Assembly: GCF_900107795.1 (NCBI RefSeq) | Contig: NZ_FNRL01000016.1 | Location: forward strand, 62,001 to 126,000 | Length of the DNA stretch: 64,000 nt | Direction: 5' to 3' | Origin: Chitinophaga terrae (ex Kim and Jung 2007) | Lineage (GTDB): Bacteria; Bacteroidota; Bacteroidia; Chitinophagales; Chitinophagaceae | Part shown: positions 34,228-44,041 of the stretch, piece by piece | Layout of the letters: each line of letters begins with the position of its first letter | How positions within the stretch are numbered: position 1 is the stretch's first letter | Translations under genes and position numbers: made by a program | Notes under the pieces: model-generated | Told to the model about the DNA's origin: nothing | The model's database searches: none | Seen by the model: only the letters and a program-made list of their open reading frames with translations

Positions 34228-35049
34228 TTATAATTGCCGGATTAATTCACTAAAGATAAATGTAAGCTTTGGTTCTGCATCTTTAGCTGCTGCCAGTACC
34301 TCTTCGTGGGTAATTACGTTTTCTTCCTCGCGGATCCCTATATCGGTAATTACGCTCATGGCAAATACCTTCAGACCTGAATGTACAGCTACAATTACTT
34401 CCGGAACGGTGCTCATACCAACGGCATCGCCCCCGATAATGTGCATATAGCGGTATTCGGCCCTTGTTTCGAAGGTTGGTCCCTGAACGCCAACGTACAC
34501 GCCGCTGTGTACATCTATGTTATTAGCTGCAGCGATATTGAAAGCAGTCAGTATTAAATCTTTGTTATATGGTTCGCTCATATCAGGGAACCTTGGACCG
34601 AGTTTATCGTCATTTTTTCCTCTCAGGGGGTGTTCGGGCTGCAGGTTGATATGGTCCCGGATGATCATCAGGTCGCCCACTTCAAAATCGGGGTTCATTC
34701 CTCCTGCCGCATTGGAAATCAATAAAGTTTCAATTCCCAGCGCTTTCATTACCCTCACGGGGAAGGTCACCTGTTGCATGGTGAATCCTTCATAATAGTG
34801 AAACCTTCCAGCCATTGCCACTACGGGCCTGTCTTCCATAAATCCCAGGATCAATTTGCCTGAATGGCCTTCTACGGTAGATTCAGGGAAATGTGGTATA
34901 TCACTATATGGAATGGAGATCGAATCTTCTATTTCTTCAGCCAGGTTTCCAAGTCCGCTGCCTAAAATGATCCCTGCTACAGGTTTCTCCTTCCAAAACT
35001 GGTTGATATAGTCCCTGGCTGCTTCAATCTTAGCTGTTAATTCACTCAT
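34228..35049 (-). CDS. Purine nucleoside phosphorylase (trimeric, PNP family 2)
   Basis: A 273-residue salvage enzyme that phosphorolyses inosine/guanosine. GIILGSGLGNLAEEI, HFPESTVEGHSGKL (phosphate-binding His) and the purine-site segment VGVQGPTFETRAEYR with SNAAGGMNP are canonical for the trimeric class. The -7-like TACCTTTG on the minus strand (35102-35095) lies 45 nt before the ATG. It is divergent from sucC, with a 127-bp shared regulatory region. Confidence 0.95.
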   Translation of the reverse strand: MSELTAKIEAARDYINQFWKEKPVAGIILGSGLGNLAEEIEDSISIPYSDIPHFPESTVEGHSGKLILGFMEDRPVVAMAGRFHYYEGFTMQQVTFPVRVMKALGIETLLISNAAGGMNPDFEVGDLMIIRDHINLQPEHPLRGKNDDKLGPRFPDMSEPYNKDLILTAFNIAAANNIDVHSGVYVGVQGPTFETRAEYRYMHIIGGDAVGMSTVPEVIVAVHSGLKVFAMSVITDIGIREEENVITHEEVLAAAKDAEPKLTFIFSELIRQL

Positions 35050-35176
35050 CGGTTTTATACTATATTAATTATAACGGAACAAAAATAGCCCGTGCAAAGG
35101 TATTTTTTAATTCACAAATGAATGCAGTTTTATATTTAAAACATAATGACCTATTTTAGCGGCAAATTTTATTCCG

Positions 35177-36388
35177 ATGAACTTACACGAGTACCAGGCT
35201 AAAGAACTGTTGAAAAAATATAATGTACCGGTACAGGAAGGTATTCCGGTGGATACTCCTGAAGCAGCTGCGGAAGCATACAAGCAGCTGAAAGTACAAT
35301 TTGGTAATGAGTTTGCCGTTGTAAAGGCTCAAATCCATGCCGGTGGGCGCGGAAAAGGTAAAATCCGTGGTACAGAGCAAAGAGGTGTGGCAGTAGGAAA
35401 AAATGCAGAAGAAATTAAAACCATTGCTGGAAATATCCTGGGCGGTACCCTTGTTACCATCCAGACAGGGGAAGCCGGTAAGCTGGTAAACAAAGTGCTG
35501 GTAGCACAAGATGTTTACTATCCTGGCGCCAGCCCTGTAAAAGAATTTTACCTGTCTATTCTTTTAGACCGTGCAAAAGCTGAAAACGTTATCATGTACT
35601 CTACTGAAGGTGGTATGGATATCGAAGAAGTAGCGCACAGTACTCCTGAAAAGATCTTCAAAGAGTGGGTAAAACCAAATATGACCCTGCAACCGTTCCA
35701 GGCTCGTAATATAGCTTTCAACCTGGGTTTAAGCGGTGAGTCATTCAAAAACATGGTAAAATTCGTGACCAACCTGTATAACGCATATGTAGGCCTGGAT
35801 TGCAGCATGCTGGAAATCAACCCGCTGTTCAAAACCAGCGACGATAAGATCATTGCAGTAGATGCTAAAGTAAACCTGGACGATAACGCTTTAATGCGGC
35901 ATCCGGACCTGGAAGCGCTGCGCGATATCTCTGAAGAAGATCCTACAGAAGTAGAAGCCAGCAAATACAACCTCAACTTCGTGAAGCTGGACGGTAACGT
36001 AGGTTGTATGGTGAACGGCGCTGGTCTGGCCATGGCTACAATGGACATGATCAAATTAAGCGGCGGCGAACCTGCCAACTTCCTGGACGTAGGAGGTACT
36101 GCCAACGCGCAGACTGTGGAAGCCGGCTTCCGCATCATCCTGAAAGATCCAAAAGTTAAAGCGATCCTGATCAACATCTTTGGCGGTATCGTACGTTGCG
36201 ACAGGGTTGCACAAGGGGTGATCGATGCTTACAAATCAATCGGCAACATCAATGTTCCGATCATCGTTCGCCTGCAAGGTACCAACGCTGCAGAAGCGAA
36301 AGCGCTGATAGAAGAAAGCGGCCTGCAGGTGCAATCAGCTATCCTGCTGAGCGAAGCAGCTGCACTGGTAAACAAAGCAGTAGCCTAG
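35177..36388 (+). CDS. sucC: Succinyl-CoA ligase, beta subunit
   Basis: A 403-residue ATP-grasp subunit of succinyl-CoA synthetase (TCA cycle, substrate-level phosphorylation). MNLHEYQAKELL, HAGGRGKGK, MLEINPL and NIFGGIVRCD are diagnostic. In many bacteria sucD follows immediately; here the next gene is PBP1A on the other strand, so the alpha subunit must lie elsewhere. The gene has its own strong terminator. Confidence 0.97.
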   Translation: MNLHEYQAKELLKKYNVPVQEGIPVDTPEAAAEAYKQLKVQFGNEFAVVKAQIHAGGRGKGKIRGTEQRGVAVGKNAEEIKTIAGNILGGTLVTIQTGEAGKLVNKVLVAQDVYYPGASPVKEFYLSILLDRAKAENVIMYSTEGGMDIEEVAHSTPEKIFKEWVKPNMTLQPFQARNIAFNLGLSGESFKNMVKFVTNLYNAYVGLDCSMLEINPLFKTSDDKIIAVDAKVNLDDNALMRHPDLEALRDISEEDPTEVEASKYNLNFVKLDGNVGCMVNGAGLAMATMDMIKLSGGEPANFLDVGGTANAQTVEAGFRIILKDPKVKAILINIFGGIVRCDRVAQGVIDAYKSIGNINVPIIVRLQGTNAAEAKALIEESGLQVQSAILLSEAAALVNKAVA

Positions 36389-36415
36389 TTTATAAAAACA
36401 TTAAATATTCTGTGA

Positions 36416-36446
36416 GTCCCCGGCCTGAGGCCGGGGACTTTTTTTA
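36416..36446 (+). terminator. Intrinsic terminator of sucC
   Basis: GC-rich perfect arms GTCCCCGGCC (36416-36425) and GGCCGGGGAC (36429-36438) with a 3-nt loop, then eight T residues. Confidence 0.95.
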
Positions 36447-36455
36447 TACCCGCAT

Positions 36456-36486
36456 AAAAAGAGGAAGCAACCAGTGCTTCCTCTTT
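36456..36486 (-). terminator. Intrinsic terminator of the PBP1A gene
   Basis: Arms AAGAGGAAGC (36459-36468) and GCTTCCTCTT (36476-36485), followed on the minus strand by a T-run. It lies about 70 bp after the PBP1A stop codon and back to back with the sucC terminator. Confidence 0.85.
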
Positions 36487-36555
36487 AATATGATATTTGT
36501 TAAGTGATTCAAACCAGGATCCTTCCCGTGAATAAACAACTGCCTGTTAAATGTA

Positions 36556-38949
36556 TTAATGATCTTTCTTCGGTTGCGCCGGCATTGTCGCCTTTGGCGC
36601 CGGTTTCTGCTCTTCCTTCTCTTTATTATTTTCCTTATTCTCCTTTGGTTTGGCAGGTTTAGTCGGTTCCGGCTGGTCATATCCCGGCTGTGCAAAATCG
36701 TCGGCAGCTCCTGATCCATAATCATCCGCCGATCCGTTTCCTACGTTCTCTGATTCCGCTCCCGGCTGTACATTGGAATCATAGTTCATATAGATATCAT
36801 CTTCCGCCATGTTAGGAGGAACAGGGAAATGATCGTTGGAACCGATCTTCAGGGTGGGATCTGCATATACTTTCTGCATAAACAGCGCCCAGATAGGCAG
36901 GCCGGTGTTAGCACCCTGACCAACTGCTGTGGTACTGAAATGGATAAAGTTGTTTTCGCATCCAACCCAGGCGCCTGCCAGCAATTTAGGGGTATAGCCC
37001 ATAAACCAGCCATCGGTGTTATCGTTAGTGGTACCGGTTTTACCAGCTATTTCGCCCTGGATGTTATAACGGGAACGGACACGGGCTCCGGTACCTCCGG
37101 GCGCCACTACCCCTTCCATCATCTTCACCATGGTATATGCTTCTTTTTCGCTGATCACTTCACGTTTAACAGGAGCAAAGGTTTCCAGGATATTGCCGTT
37201 ACGGTCTTCGATCCTGGTGATGTAAATAGGTTTGGTGTTGATACCGCGACCCGGGAACATCGTATAGCCCTGCATCAACTCGTAGAGCGAGATCTCTACG
37301 GCTCCCAGCGCAATAGCCGGGTAAGCGGGGATATCGCTGCTAAAGCCAACTTTATTCTTCGCAAAGTCTGCAAATGCCTTGGCGCCTATCTGTTTGATCA
37401 GGTAAGCGGCAACCAGGTTAAGCGACTTTGCCAGTGCGCCGGCCATGGTAATAGATCCGCCGGTACTGCCTTCGGAGTTCTTAGGCTGCCAGCCATTAAT
37501 ATTAATAGGTTCGTTCGGCAATACTGTATTTGGCGACATACCGTTCATAATAGCAAAGCAATACAGGAACGGTTTGAAGGTAGAACCAACCTGGCGGCGG
37601 GTTTTAGCTACGTGGTCGTTTTTGAAGTAACGGAAATCCGGTCCGCCTACCCAGGCTTTCACCTCCCCGCTTTCAGGGTCCATTGCCATAAAGCCCGCCT
37701 GTAAAATGGCGCGCATATATTTGATGGAATCCAGCGGGGTCATTACTGTATCAATTTCATTCAGATCAGGTTCTGTAGCGCTCTTCCAGCCGAACACCTT
37801 CATCCTGGTTGGCGTGTTGAATGCTTTGGCAATGGCAGAATCGGAAGCTTCGTCTTCTTTCATTGCTTTGTACCTATCCGACTCTTTCATGTATTGATCC
37901 AGGAACTTTGGCCATTTTTTCCAAACGTTGCCTGTTTTAATATCATTCTGGGCAAAAAGTGATTTTTGCAATACAGCCAGGTGCTTGGCTACTGCTTCTT
38001 CTGCATACAACTGCATTCTTGGGTTAATGGTCGTATAGATCTTCAGGCCATCCCTGTACAGGTTATATTCAGAACCATCGGATTTTTTATGCGTTTTACA
38101 CCAGCCTTTCAGCTCATCGCGCAACACTTCCCTGAAGTAAGGCGCCAATCCTTTGTTATGGTCTATTTTGTTATAGTGAAGTACTATAGGTTTACTTTTA
38201 GCGGATGCAGCTTCGGCAGGCGTGATAAACTTCTCTTTCAGCATATTGTCTATCACCGTATTCCGGCGGATCAGGGCATTCTGCGGGTTGCGGCGAGGGT
38301 TGTAAATAGTGTTCCCTTTCAGCATCCCTACCAATACCGCTGCTTCTTCTATGGATAAATGACCTGCATCTTTACTAAAAAACGTACGGGCCCCGTTCTC
38401 AATACCATACACATTATCTCCGAATGCCACGGTATTCAGGTACAGGGTGAGTATTTCCTGCTTGGTGAAATTCCTTTCCAGTTTGATCGCCATGATCCAT
38501 TCCTGGATCTTCTGGAAACCGCGGTACAGGGGATTGGAGGAACGTTGTTTACCATTATCCGCCTGCAGGTTCAGCGCCAGCTGCTGGGTAATGGTACTGG
38601 AACCTCTTTTCTTACCGATCAGCAAATAGAAAGGAATAGCCAGGGTACCTTTAGGATCGATGCCTGAGTTATCGTAAAAACGGCTTTCCTCTGTAGCGAT
38701 CAGCGCATTGATCACATTTTTGGAGATCTCGTTGTAATCGCTGCTCGAACGGTCTACCTGGTAGTATTTTCCGAGGATGGTACCATCTTCTGCTATTACT
38801 TCAGAGGCCAGGGAGGCGCGTGGATTTTCCAGTTCATCCAGCGACGGCATGCCGCCAATGATCCGGAAATTGATCAGCAATACAAGGAGGATAATAAAAC
38901 CAAGAAATCCAAAAGCCACCAACCACAGTATTTTCACCGATTTTTTCAT
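36556..38949 (-). CDS. Class A penicillin-binding protein 1A (bifunctional)
   Basis: A 797-residue inner-membrane enzyme that polymerises glycan strands and cross-links peptides. One membrane helix (about 8-30) is followed by a transglycosylase domain (TEESRFYDNSGIDPKG, GSSTITQQLALNL) and a transpeptidase domain with catalytic GSTFKPF, AKSLN and KTGTTND. The transglycosylase glutamate motif has Asn where many PBPs have His (YDNSG versus YEHHG). The last ~70 residues are a Glu/Lys/Pro/Gln-rich disordered tail. It is a single gene; a -7-like TATCTTTG on the minus strand lies at 39094-39087. Confidence 0.95.
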   Translation of the reverse strand: MKKSVKILWLVAFGFLGFIILLVLLINFRIIGGMPSLDELENPRASLASEVIAEDGTILGKYYQVDRSSSDYNEISKNVINALIATEESRFYDNSGIDPKGTLAIPFYLLIGKKRGSSTITQQLALNLQADNGKQRSSNPLYRGFQKIQEWIMAIKLERNFTKQEILTLYLNTVAFGDNVYGIENGARTFFSKDAGHLSIEEAAVLVGMLKGNTIYNPRRNPQNALIRRNTVIDNMLKEKFITPAEAASAKSKPIVLHYNKIDHNKGLAPYFREVLRDELKGWCKTHKKSDGSEYNLYRDGLKIYTTINPRMQLYAEEAVAKHLAVLQKSLFAQNDIKTGNVWKKWPKFLDQYMKESDRYKAMKEDEASDSAIAKAFNTPTRMKVFGWKSATEPDLNEIDTVMTPLDSIKYMRAILQAGFMAMDPESGEVKAWVGGPDFRYFKNDHVAKTRRQVGSTFKPFLYCFAIMNGMSPNTVLPNEPININGWQPKNSEGSTGGSITMAGALAKSLNLVAAYLIKQIGAKAFADFAKNKVGFSSDIPAYPAIALGAVEISLYELMQGYTMFPGRGINTKPIYITRIEDRNGNILETFAPVKREVISEKEAYTMVKMMEGVVAPGGTGARVRSRYNIQGEIAGKTGTTNDNTDGWFMGYTPKLLAGAWVGCENNFIHFSTTAVGQGANTGLPIWALFMQKVYADPTLKIGSNDHFPVPPNMAEDDIYMNYDSNVQPGAESENVGNGSADDYGSGAADDFAQPGYDQPEPTKPAKPKENKENNKEKEEQKPAPKATMPAQPKKDH

Positions 38950-39151
38950 GCGCTATAATAGTTTGTTTAACAGTTGCCCTTCAACCTAAAAGAATGGCAA
39001 TTTATATTATCTGTTGGCTATATAATATTTTTTTTCAATAAAGTTCTTACTGCAATAAACACGCCTGTTTATAACAGTTTGACCGACAAAGATATTTAAA
39101 ATCCAGGGGATTTGCAGATTTGCTGAAATTTAGGATTTTGTTATGAACTGT

Positions 39152-42100
39152 TTAGTTATTAGTGGTTTCATAATTATCTGCAAAGAACTTCCGGTACCCG
39201 TTCAGGTCTTTGGTGCTGTTCAGCAGGATAAAGTTATCCCGTGAAATAACGAAAAAGTTATAGTCGTTACGTTGTATCCGCGGGATGATAGTGACTGCGG
39301 CCTCGTCGCGTATTTCGTCGAAATAGGCCAGCGCTTTATCTTCGTTGGGGAACAGCCTGAAGATCAGCATTACTTCGTTCGGCGTTAATACGAAACTTCC
39401 CACTTCAATCTTTTCACCCGCATGCTTGGTTGCGTTATAACGGGTAAACTGGCTCAGTCCTTCATCCATCAGTTCTTTCGACACACGCTGGAATGACAGC
39501 ACCACGAAATAAGGATTATCTGCCGTCAGCTTATAGGGCGTAACCGGTTTTGCAGGTTGCACCGGACTTGGAGGCGCCGGCAGCGGCGAAGTCATTTTAG
39601 CAATGATCCTGGCCGAATCCGCAGGCACCTTAGCCGTATTTACCTTGTCGGCCAGCACCGGCTGCGGGTTTTGCCATGGATAACGCATGGAAACATTTTC
39701 ATCGATCACCGGGTTGCCATCGGCGGTTTTCTTTATTTCCAGGTTCGCGAGGTAATTGGTCAGTTCCGCCTTCCTGTCTAACGCTTCCATCAGCAGGAGG
39801 GCCTGGGCATGCACTTCCTCGTCGGCGGCGTATTTGGTAAGTACCTGCTGCACTGCTTTGCGCGCCAGTTGCAGGGTATCGCCAGCCTGGGCGGTGTCCA
39901 TCCTGATGGCTAACATAGCTTCCAGCAGATCGAATTTTGATTGCAGGAAATTAACTCCAAAAGTACTGTCGGCCTGTTGTTTCAGGGCTTTTGCCGTTTC
40001 AAAATTGCCGCTCTTGAAGGCGAGGTAAGCTTCGTTATATGCTTTGGTGATCTCTTTCTTCTTTTGCCCGTCTATGTCTTTCAGGCCTCCGGACCTGATA
40101 ATGTCTGCGAAGTTGGTGTTCCCGTACTGGTTCAGCACCATGGTCTTGTACCTGTCGGCTTCCCTGGCATGATTGGCCTTGTTATGCCAAACGTACAGGG
40201 AATAGATCACTTCAGGCTTGCGGGGATGCTCAGGATAGAGGATCAGCAGCGAGTCGTAGGTTTCAATGGCCAGGGGGCTGTCGTCCAGTTTGTCGTGATA
40301 GAGCTTGCCCAGGTCGAACCAGGCTTCTTTTACAGAAGCGGAGGCGGTTTCCATTTGCGCCGGTGTTAATGGCAGCCCGGCCGTCAACTGGTCTACCGTT
40401 AAGCTGTCGGGAGAGCCGGATGCGTTAGTGTTTGCCAGCGCTTCCTGGTCTTCAGGTATAAGAGGCTGATTGGAATTTGGATTTACCACGCCATTCTGGC
40501 TGCGCCTCCAGTTATCTCCGGCCGCCCGGTTGCCCCATTTACGTTTAAACTCCGCATAGCCGGCTGATTTGCTGGCGGCATTATAAAAATACCAGTCGCC
40601 TTTTTCTTCCTTGGGCGAATAGGCGCCGTTGTTATTGGTAATATTGGCCAGTCCATCTGTTGCTGACGTAGCATCCAGGGCCTCTTTCAGCTTTTTGGTG
40701 TTGGATTCTTTTTTCATGCCGGCCAGGAGCTTGGAAAGGTAGATATTCCTTTCGGAGGGGTCCATAGCGGCGATCCGCATTAAGCTGTCCTGTTTCTTTA
40801 TGATATCCAGCTTGGCAACAACTTCTGAAAGTGCGTCTTTACGGGTAGTAACGATGGCTGCATCTTTAAAGTCCTGGGTCATTACTCCGGCAGTGCTGTC
40901 GTAGTATTTTTTCGCATCCACATAGTTGCGATGATCGTAATAGAGATCGGCCAGGCCTTTATAGGTAAGCGCCCGCTGCATCAGGTTATCGCTCGGTTGT
41001 TTGAGCGATTGTTTCATGTAATTGGCTGCGGCGTCAGGATCTTTCTTTGCAACCAGGGCGCCCATGGTATAATAAATACCATCCCTGAACCTTTCGAACT
41101 TTTGTTTGTGCAGCATGCGTTTGAGTCCTGCCAGGCTCCTGTCGGGGTCGCCGGTTGTTTGCGCATTGATGATGGCTATCTGTATCCTTGCCTGGAAGTC
41201 CATCATCGGGTCGGGTTTCAGGGCAATCACATGCCTGAACTCATCCATTGCCGAATCCGGTTGCTGCTGCATAGCGTATAGTTGTCCGAGTATAAACGCC
41301 ATACGGGCTTTCGACACCTTGTTGCGGCTCTTTGCTATGGCCAGTTTCAGGGGTTCGATAGTTTCCGGGTAGCGTTTCTGGATATAGTTGCTGTATGCCC
41401 TTACCTCGGCCAGGTCGCCATCGAGGCGATGAGGGAAGTTAGGGTCAGAGTTGAGTACATTGAGCAGCGACTGTACTTCATCGTAGTTCTGCATGGCCAG
41501 CAGGGTACGTGCCTGCCATAAGAAGGCATCGTTCCTGGCTTTTTTATGTTTGAGGGAGCCGAATAAGCCGTTCCTTTTCTCTTTGGAGGCGATAGAGATC
41601 TGGTCGTTCTCGTGTGCTCCTACAACTGTTTTGTATTCTGATTTATTTTTAGGGGCGAAAGCGATGTTGATATACCTGAAGGTTTTATAGGCGTTATCCA
41701 GGTCGTTTTCGTAGAAATAAGCGCGTCCGAGGAGCAGGAAGCAATCGTCTATCCATTTGCCGCGGGGATCGTGCAGCTGGATGCCCATGTTGCTTTTTTC
41801 TATTACTGAATCCAGCTCTCCTTTGCTGATGTCGCTGTTCTGGAGGCTATATGGGTAGAAGGGAAGCAAAGCGGTGTAATCGTCCTGCCCGTCGCGGTTG
41901 GCAGATTTCACAACCCTGTCCAGTTTTGTTTTAGCATGGAAGTAATAATTGAAGCGGGTGGCCATGTTCTGGAAGAACATCCTTTTCCAGTTCCATTTCT
42001 TTTTTTCCAGCATTACTTCTGAGGGAGGTCTCCTGTCTTGCACTCTGGGTTCTCTGGGTTTAAACAGGGGTTTCATCCCCGTGTGCTGCTGCCGGGAGGT

Positions 42101-42235
42101 GTCTGCTTGCCCCCTTACAGGAGTTGATCTGTTCTGGTTTTGAGGTCTTTGCTGCGCAGTTGCTGAAATAAGCCCCAGGCAAAATGACAAAACAACGAGT
42201 ACCAGACTTTTATGTAGCAATTTGATGCGATTCAT
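39152..42235 (-). CDS. porW: TPR protein PorW/SprE, type IX secretion accessory
   Basis: A 1027-residue exported tetratricopeptide protein. The signal peptide ends around SATAQ, without a clear lipobox in this frame. TPR-like helical pairs run through most of the mature part (e.g. YFYENDLDNAYKTFRYI, YRAFAIDPYNE-like units at 230-480 and 650-780). The C-terminal domain (about 900-1025; FVLSFQ, EVMLIFRLFPNEDKALAYF, DNFILLNSTKDLNGYRKFFADNY) is typical of SprE/PorW, which is needed for gliding and type IX secretion in Bacteroidota. It is divergent from the M23-like, bactofilin and atpZ genes, as in related genomes. Confidence 0.78.
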   Translation of the reverse strand: MNRIKLLHKSLVLVVLSFCLGLISATAQQRPQNQNRSTPVRGQADTSRQQHTGMKPLFKPREPRVQDRRPPSEVMLEKKKWNWKRMFFQNMATRFNYYFHAKTKLDRVVKSANRDGQDDYTALLPFYPYSLQNSDISKGELDSVIEKSNMGIQLHDPRGKWIDDCFLLLGRAYFYENDLDNAYKTFRYINIAFAPKNKSEYKTVVGAHENDQISIASKEKRNGLFGSLKHKKARNDAFLWQARTLLAMQNYDEVQSLLNVLNSDPNFPHRLDGDLAEVRAYSNYIQKRYPETIEPLKLAIAKSRNKVSKARMAFILGQLYAMQQQPDSAMDEFRHVIALKPDPMMDFQARIQIAIINAQTTGDPDRSLAGLKRMLHKQKFERFRDGIYYTMGALVAKKDPDAAANYMKQSLKQPSDNLMQRALTYKGLADLYYDHRNYVDAKKYYDSTAGVMTQDFKDAAIVTTRKDALSEVVAKLDIIKKQDSLMRIAAMDPSERNIYLSKLLAGMKKESNTKKLKEALDATSATDGLANITNNNGAYSPKEEKGDWYFYNAASKSAGYAEFKRKWGNRAAGDNWRRSQNGVVNPNSNQPLIPEDQEALANTNASGSPDSLTVDQLTAGLPLTPAQMETASASVKEAWFDLGKLYHDKLDDSPLAIETYDSLLILYPEHPRKPEVIYSLYVWHNKANHAREADRYKTMVLNQYGNTNFADIIRSGGLKDIDGQKKKEITKAYNEAYLAFKSGNFETAKALKQQADSTFGVNFLQSKFDLLEAMLAIRMDTAQAGDTLQLARKAVQQVLTKYAADEEVHAQALLLMEALDRKAELTNYLANLEIKKTADGNPVIDENVSMRYPWQNPQPVLADKVNTAKVPADSARIIAKMTSPLPAPPSPVQPAKPVTPYKLTADNPYFVVLSFQRVSKELMDEGLSQFTRYNATKHAGEKIEVGSFVLTPNEVMLIFRLFPNEDKALAYFDEIRDEAAVTIIPRIQRNDYNFFVISRDNFILLNSTKDLNGYRKFFADNYETTNN

Positions 42236-42486
42236 GGATGCCAGGGTGTATAGGCTATATTATATAACTCTCAGTTTGGAAAAATATTTTAAAGATAGGA
42301 TAAAATAGTTGATTGCGATGGTTGATTTCAAAGCAATTAGAGAAAAGCGGGAACATAGATAAAATTTTAATACACTGGTTTTCAGATTATAAAGATGTTA
42401 ACTTTCAGGAATCGTCAAAACAAACTTCCCAATTTTACAATAATGATTAACTTTAACGCCTTAAATTCCTTAAGCAGTATTTACAC

Positions 42487-42891
42487 ATGGCCCGGAAGGT
42501 GAATAAAAACAACAGAAGAAGTTTGGAAAAGTTAAGTCATAAATACCGTCTGGTAATTATGAATGAAGATACCTATGAAGAAGTCACATCTTTCAAGCTT
42601 TCCCGGATGAGTGTTTATATTGCATTCAGTACCCTATTTGTATTATTGGTTGCTATCACTGTAGCTACCGTAGTATTTACGCCATTACGCTATTATATAC
42701 CGGGATATGGTGATCTGAAGCAACGCAAGGAATTTATTCATCTGAAAATGCGGGCCGATTCGCTGGAACATGCGGTGATGCTGCGCGATCAATACCTGAA
42801 TAATATCAAGCAGGTTATCAATGGTGAATTTACGGGCAAGTTAGACACGACAAGACTAAAGGTTCCGGCGGTAGACAACAGCACCTATTGA
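42487..42891 (+). CDS. Membrane protein matching the N-terminus of M23 metallopeptidases, without the peptidase domain
   Basis: A 134-residue protein with a basic cytoplasmic N-terminus, the segment LSHKYRLVIMNEDTYEEVTSFKLSR, one membrane helix (about 47-70) and a short periplasmic coil ending at a TGA stop. This is the conserved beginning of the M23 peptidases found at this place in other Bacteroidota, but no HxxxD/HxH peptidase domain follows. The next 150 bp show no frame that could continue it, so it is a clean shortened form and not a recent frameshift. It may scaffold bactofilin encoded next to it. Confidence 0.72.
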   Translation: MARKVNKNNRRSLEKLSHKYRLVIMNEDTYEEVTSFKLSRMSVYIAFSTLFVLLVAITVATVVFTPLRYYIPGYGDLKQRKEFIHLKMRADSLEHAVMLRDQYLNNIKQVINGEFTGKLDTTRLKVPAVDNSTY

Positions 42892-43042
42892 TTTTTGTAA
42901 CAGAAACTATTCTTTTTATTATTTGAATATTTTAGTCCTACAATCACGAGCGGGTAGCGGACCAATCCTATTTTTGTTAAATGTTATTTTTTTTGTATAT
43001 TTATTAAATTGTAACAACTAAACTTGGAAAACCTAATTCCCT

Positions 43043-43465
43043 ATGTTCAATAACAGTCAGAAATCGAAAGGTGACAACAAGGCGATGCTGCCGTCATCAA
43101 CAATCAACATTATCGGTACTGGAACTACTATCCAGGGCGACATCGTATGCGAAGGCGATATTCGTATTGATGGCCAGGTTACCGGCCTTGTATCTACCAA
43201 AGCCAAGATCGTAGTTGGGCCGGAAGGCGAAATCAGCGGCGACCTGGTATGCCAGAGTGCAGATATACTGGGCAAGGTAACAGGTATCATTAAAGTAGAA
43301 GATCTGTTGTTCCTGAAGGGCAACGCATTGGTAAAAGGCGATGTTTATACAGCTCATTTCGAAATGGAGCCTACAGCCAAATTTAATGGCCGTTGCTACA
43401 TGGATGAACAGGCGCCAGCTGATCACCAGAAACATGGAAAAACCGTCCTCCAGGAAGCAGAATAA
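43043..43465 (+). CDS. Bactofilin (polymer-forming cytoskeletal protein)
   Basis: A 140-residue protein with the bactofilin right-handed beta-helix: TIQGDIVCEGDIRIDGQVTG, followed by KIVVGPEGEISGDLVCQSADI and VKGDVYTAHFEMEP. Bactofilins form membrane-associated filaments that place cell-wall enzymes. The short hydrophilic C-terminal tail is overlapped for 32 bp by atpZ, so the genes are translationally linked. The upstream membrane protein of the M23-like family is its usual genomic partner. Confidence 0.93.
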   Translation: MFNNSQKSKGDNKAMLPSSTINIIGTGTTIQGDIVCEGDIRIDGQVTGLVSTKAKIVVGPEGEISGDLVCQSADILGKVTGIIKVEDLLFLKGNALVKGDVYTAHFEMEPTAKFNGRCYMDEQAPADHQKHGKTVLQEAE

Positions 43466-43658
43466 TCTAAAACTGATATATCGTTACGCCGGGTTAGCCT
43501 TCCAGATGATGGCTACGCTCGGCCTGGGTGTCTTTGCCGGATATAAGCTCGACCAGCGTATAGGCTGGCGGTTTCCCGTATTTTTGCTTATTTTTTCTTT
43601 AATTGCTTTAGCCATAATTTTGTGGCAAATTATCAAAGACACCAGAAAGCATGACTGA
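43434..43658 (+). CDS. atpZ: AtpZ/AtpI-family small membrane protein
   Basis: A 74-residue protein with two membrane helices: LAFQMMATLGLGVFAGYKLDQRIG and FPVFLLIFSLIALAIILWQI. The glycine-rich first helix and the GYKLDQ turn are typical of AtpZ, which sits near F-ATPase operons and aids its ion channel assembly or Mg2+/Ca2+ uptake. I chose the ATG at 43434, within the bactofilin 3' end, because the family begins just before the first helix. It overlaps the next gene by 8 bp. Confidence 0.85.
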   Translation: MEKPSSRKQNNLKLIYRYAGLAFQMMATLGLGVFAGYKLDQRIGWRFPVFLLIFSLIALAIILWQIIKDTRKHD

Positions 43659-44037
43659 CAGATTTTTTATTAGATTATTCGCTGTATTCGGGATCCTTAA
43701 CGGCATTCTGTTCATGATAAAACCACAGCTCCTTGACCAGGGTATGCACGTCAATATCCTGATGATAGGAAACCTGTTGCTGGCAATTATTACCCTGGTG
43801 TCTTACCTGATGAGTCGCCAGGGCTTAGCCTCTGCCAATAACAACGCCTTTGTAAGGGCCGTGTATGGCTCTATGCTGTTTAAATTCTTCCTTTGCATCG
43901 TTGGCGTTGCAGCCTATGTGCTTACTTACCGTCCTAATGTCAGTAAACTAACTGTATTTACCCTTCTTTTTCTCTATCTTCTCTATACTGTTTTTGAAAC
44001 ATTCAGCCTTTTCCGGCTGACCAGGTTAAAAAAGTAA
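43651..44037 (+). CDS. Four-helix membrane protein, AtpI-like
   Basis: A 128-residue integral membrane protein with four predicted helices (about 7-25, 33-55, 68-90 and 98-118). Its size, topology and place right after atpZ match the poorly conserved AtpI/subunit I-like proteins that lead into the ATP synthase operon in Bacteroidota. Here, however, the next gene is an SprT-like protease gene and not atpB, so the F0F1 genes are elsewhere. Assignment rests mainly on context. Confidence 0.6.
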   Translation: MTDRFFIRLFAVFGILNGILFMIKPQLLDQGMHVNILMIGNLLLAIITLVSYLMSRQGLASANNNAFVRAVYGSMLFKFFLCIVGVAAYVLTYRPNVSKLTVFTLLFLYLLYTVFETFSLFRLTRLKK

Positions 44038-44041
44038 ACTG

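Noticed and set aside
35177..36388. Missing sucD as a sign of a broken TCA operon
   Set aside because: sucC has its own strong terminator, so it is a stand-alone gene and sucD is probably elsewhere, as in many Bacteroidota.
42487..43042. M23-like gene as a frameshifted pseudogene
   Set aside because: No peptidase motif (HxxxD or HxH) is readable in any frame before bactofilin, so there is no broken domain to restore.
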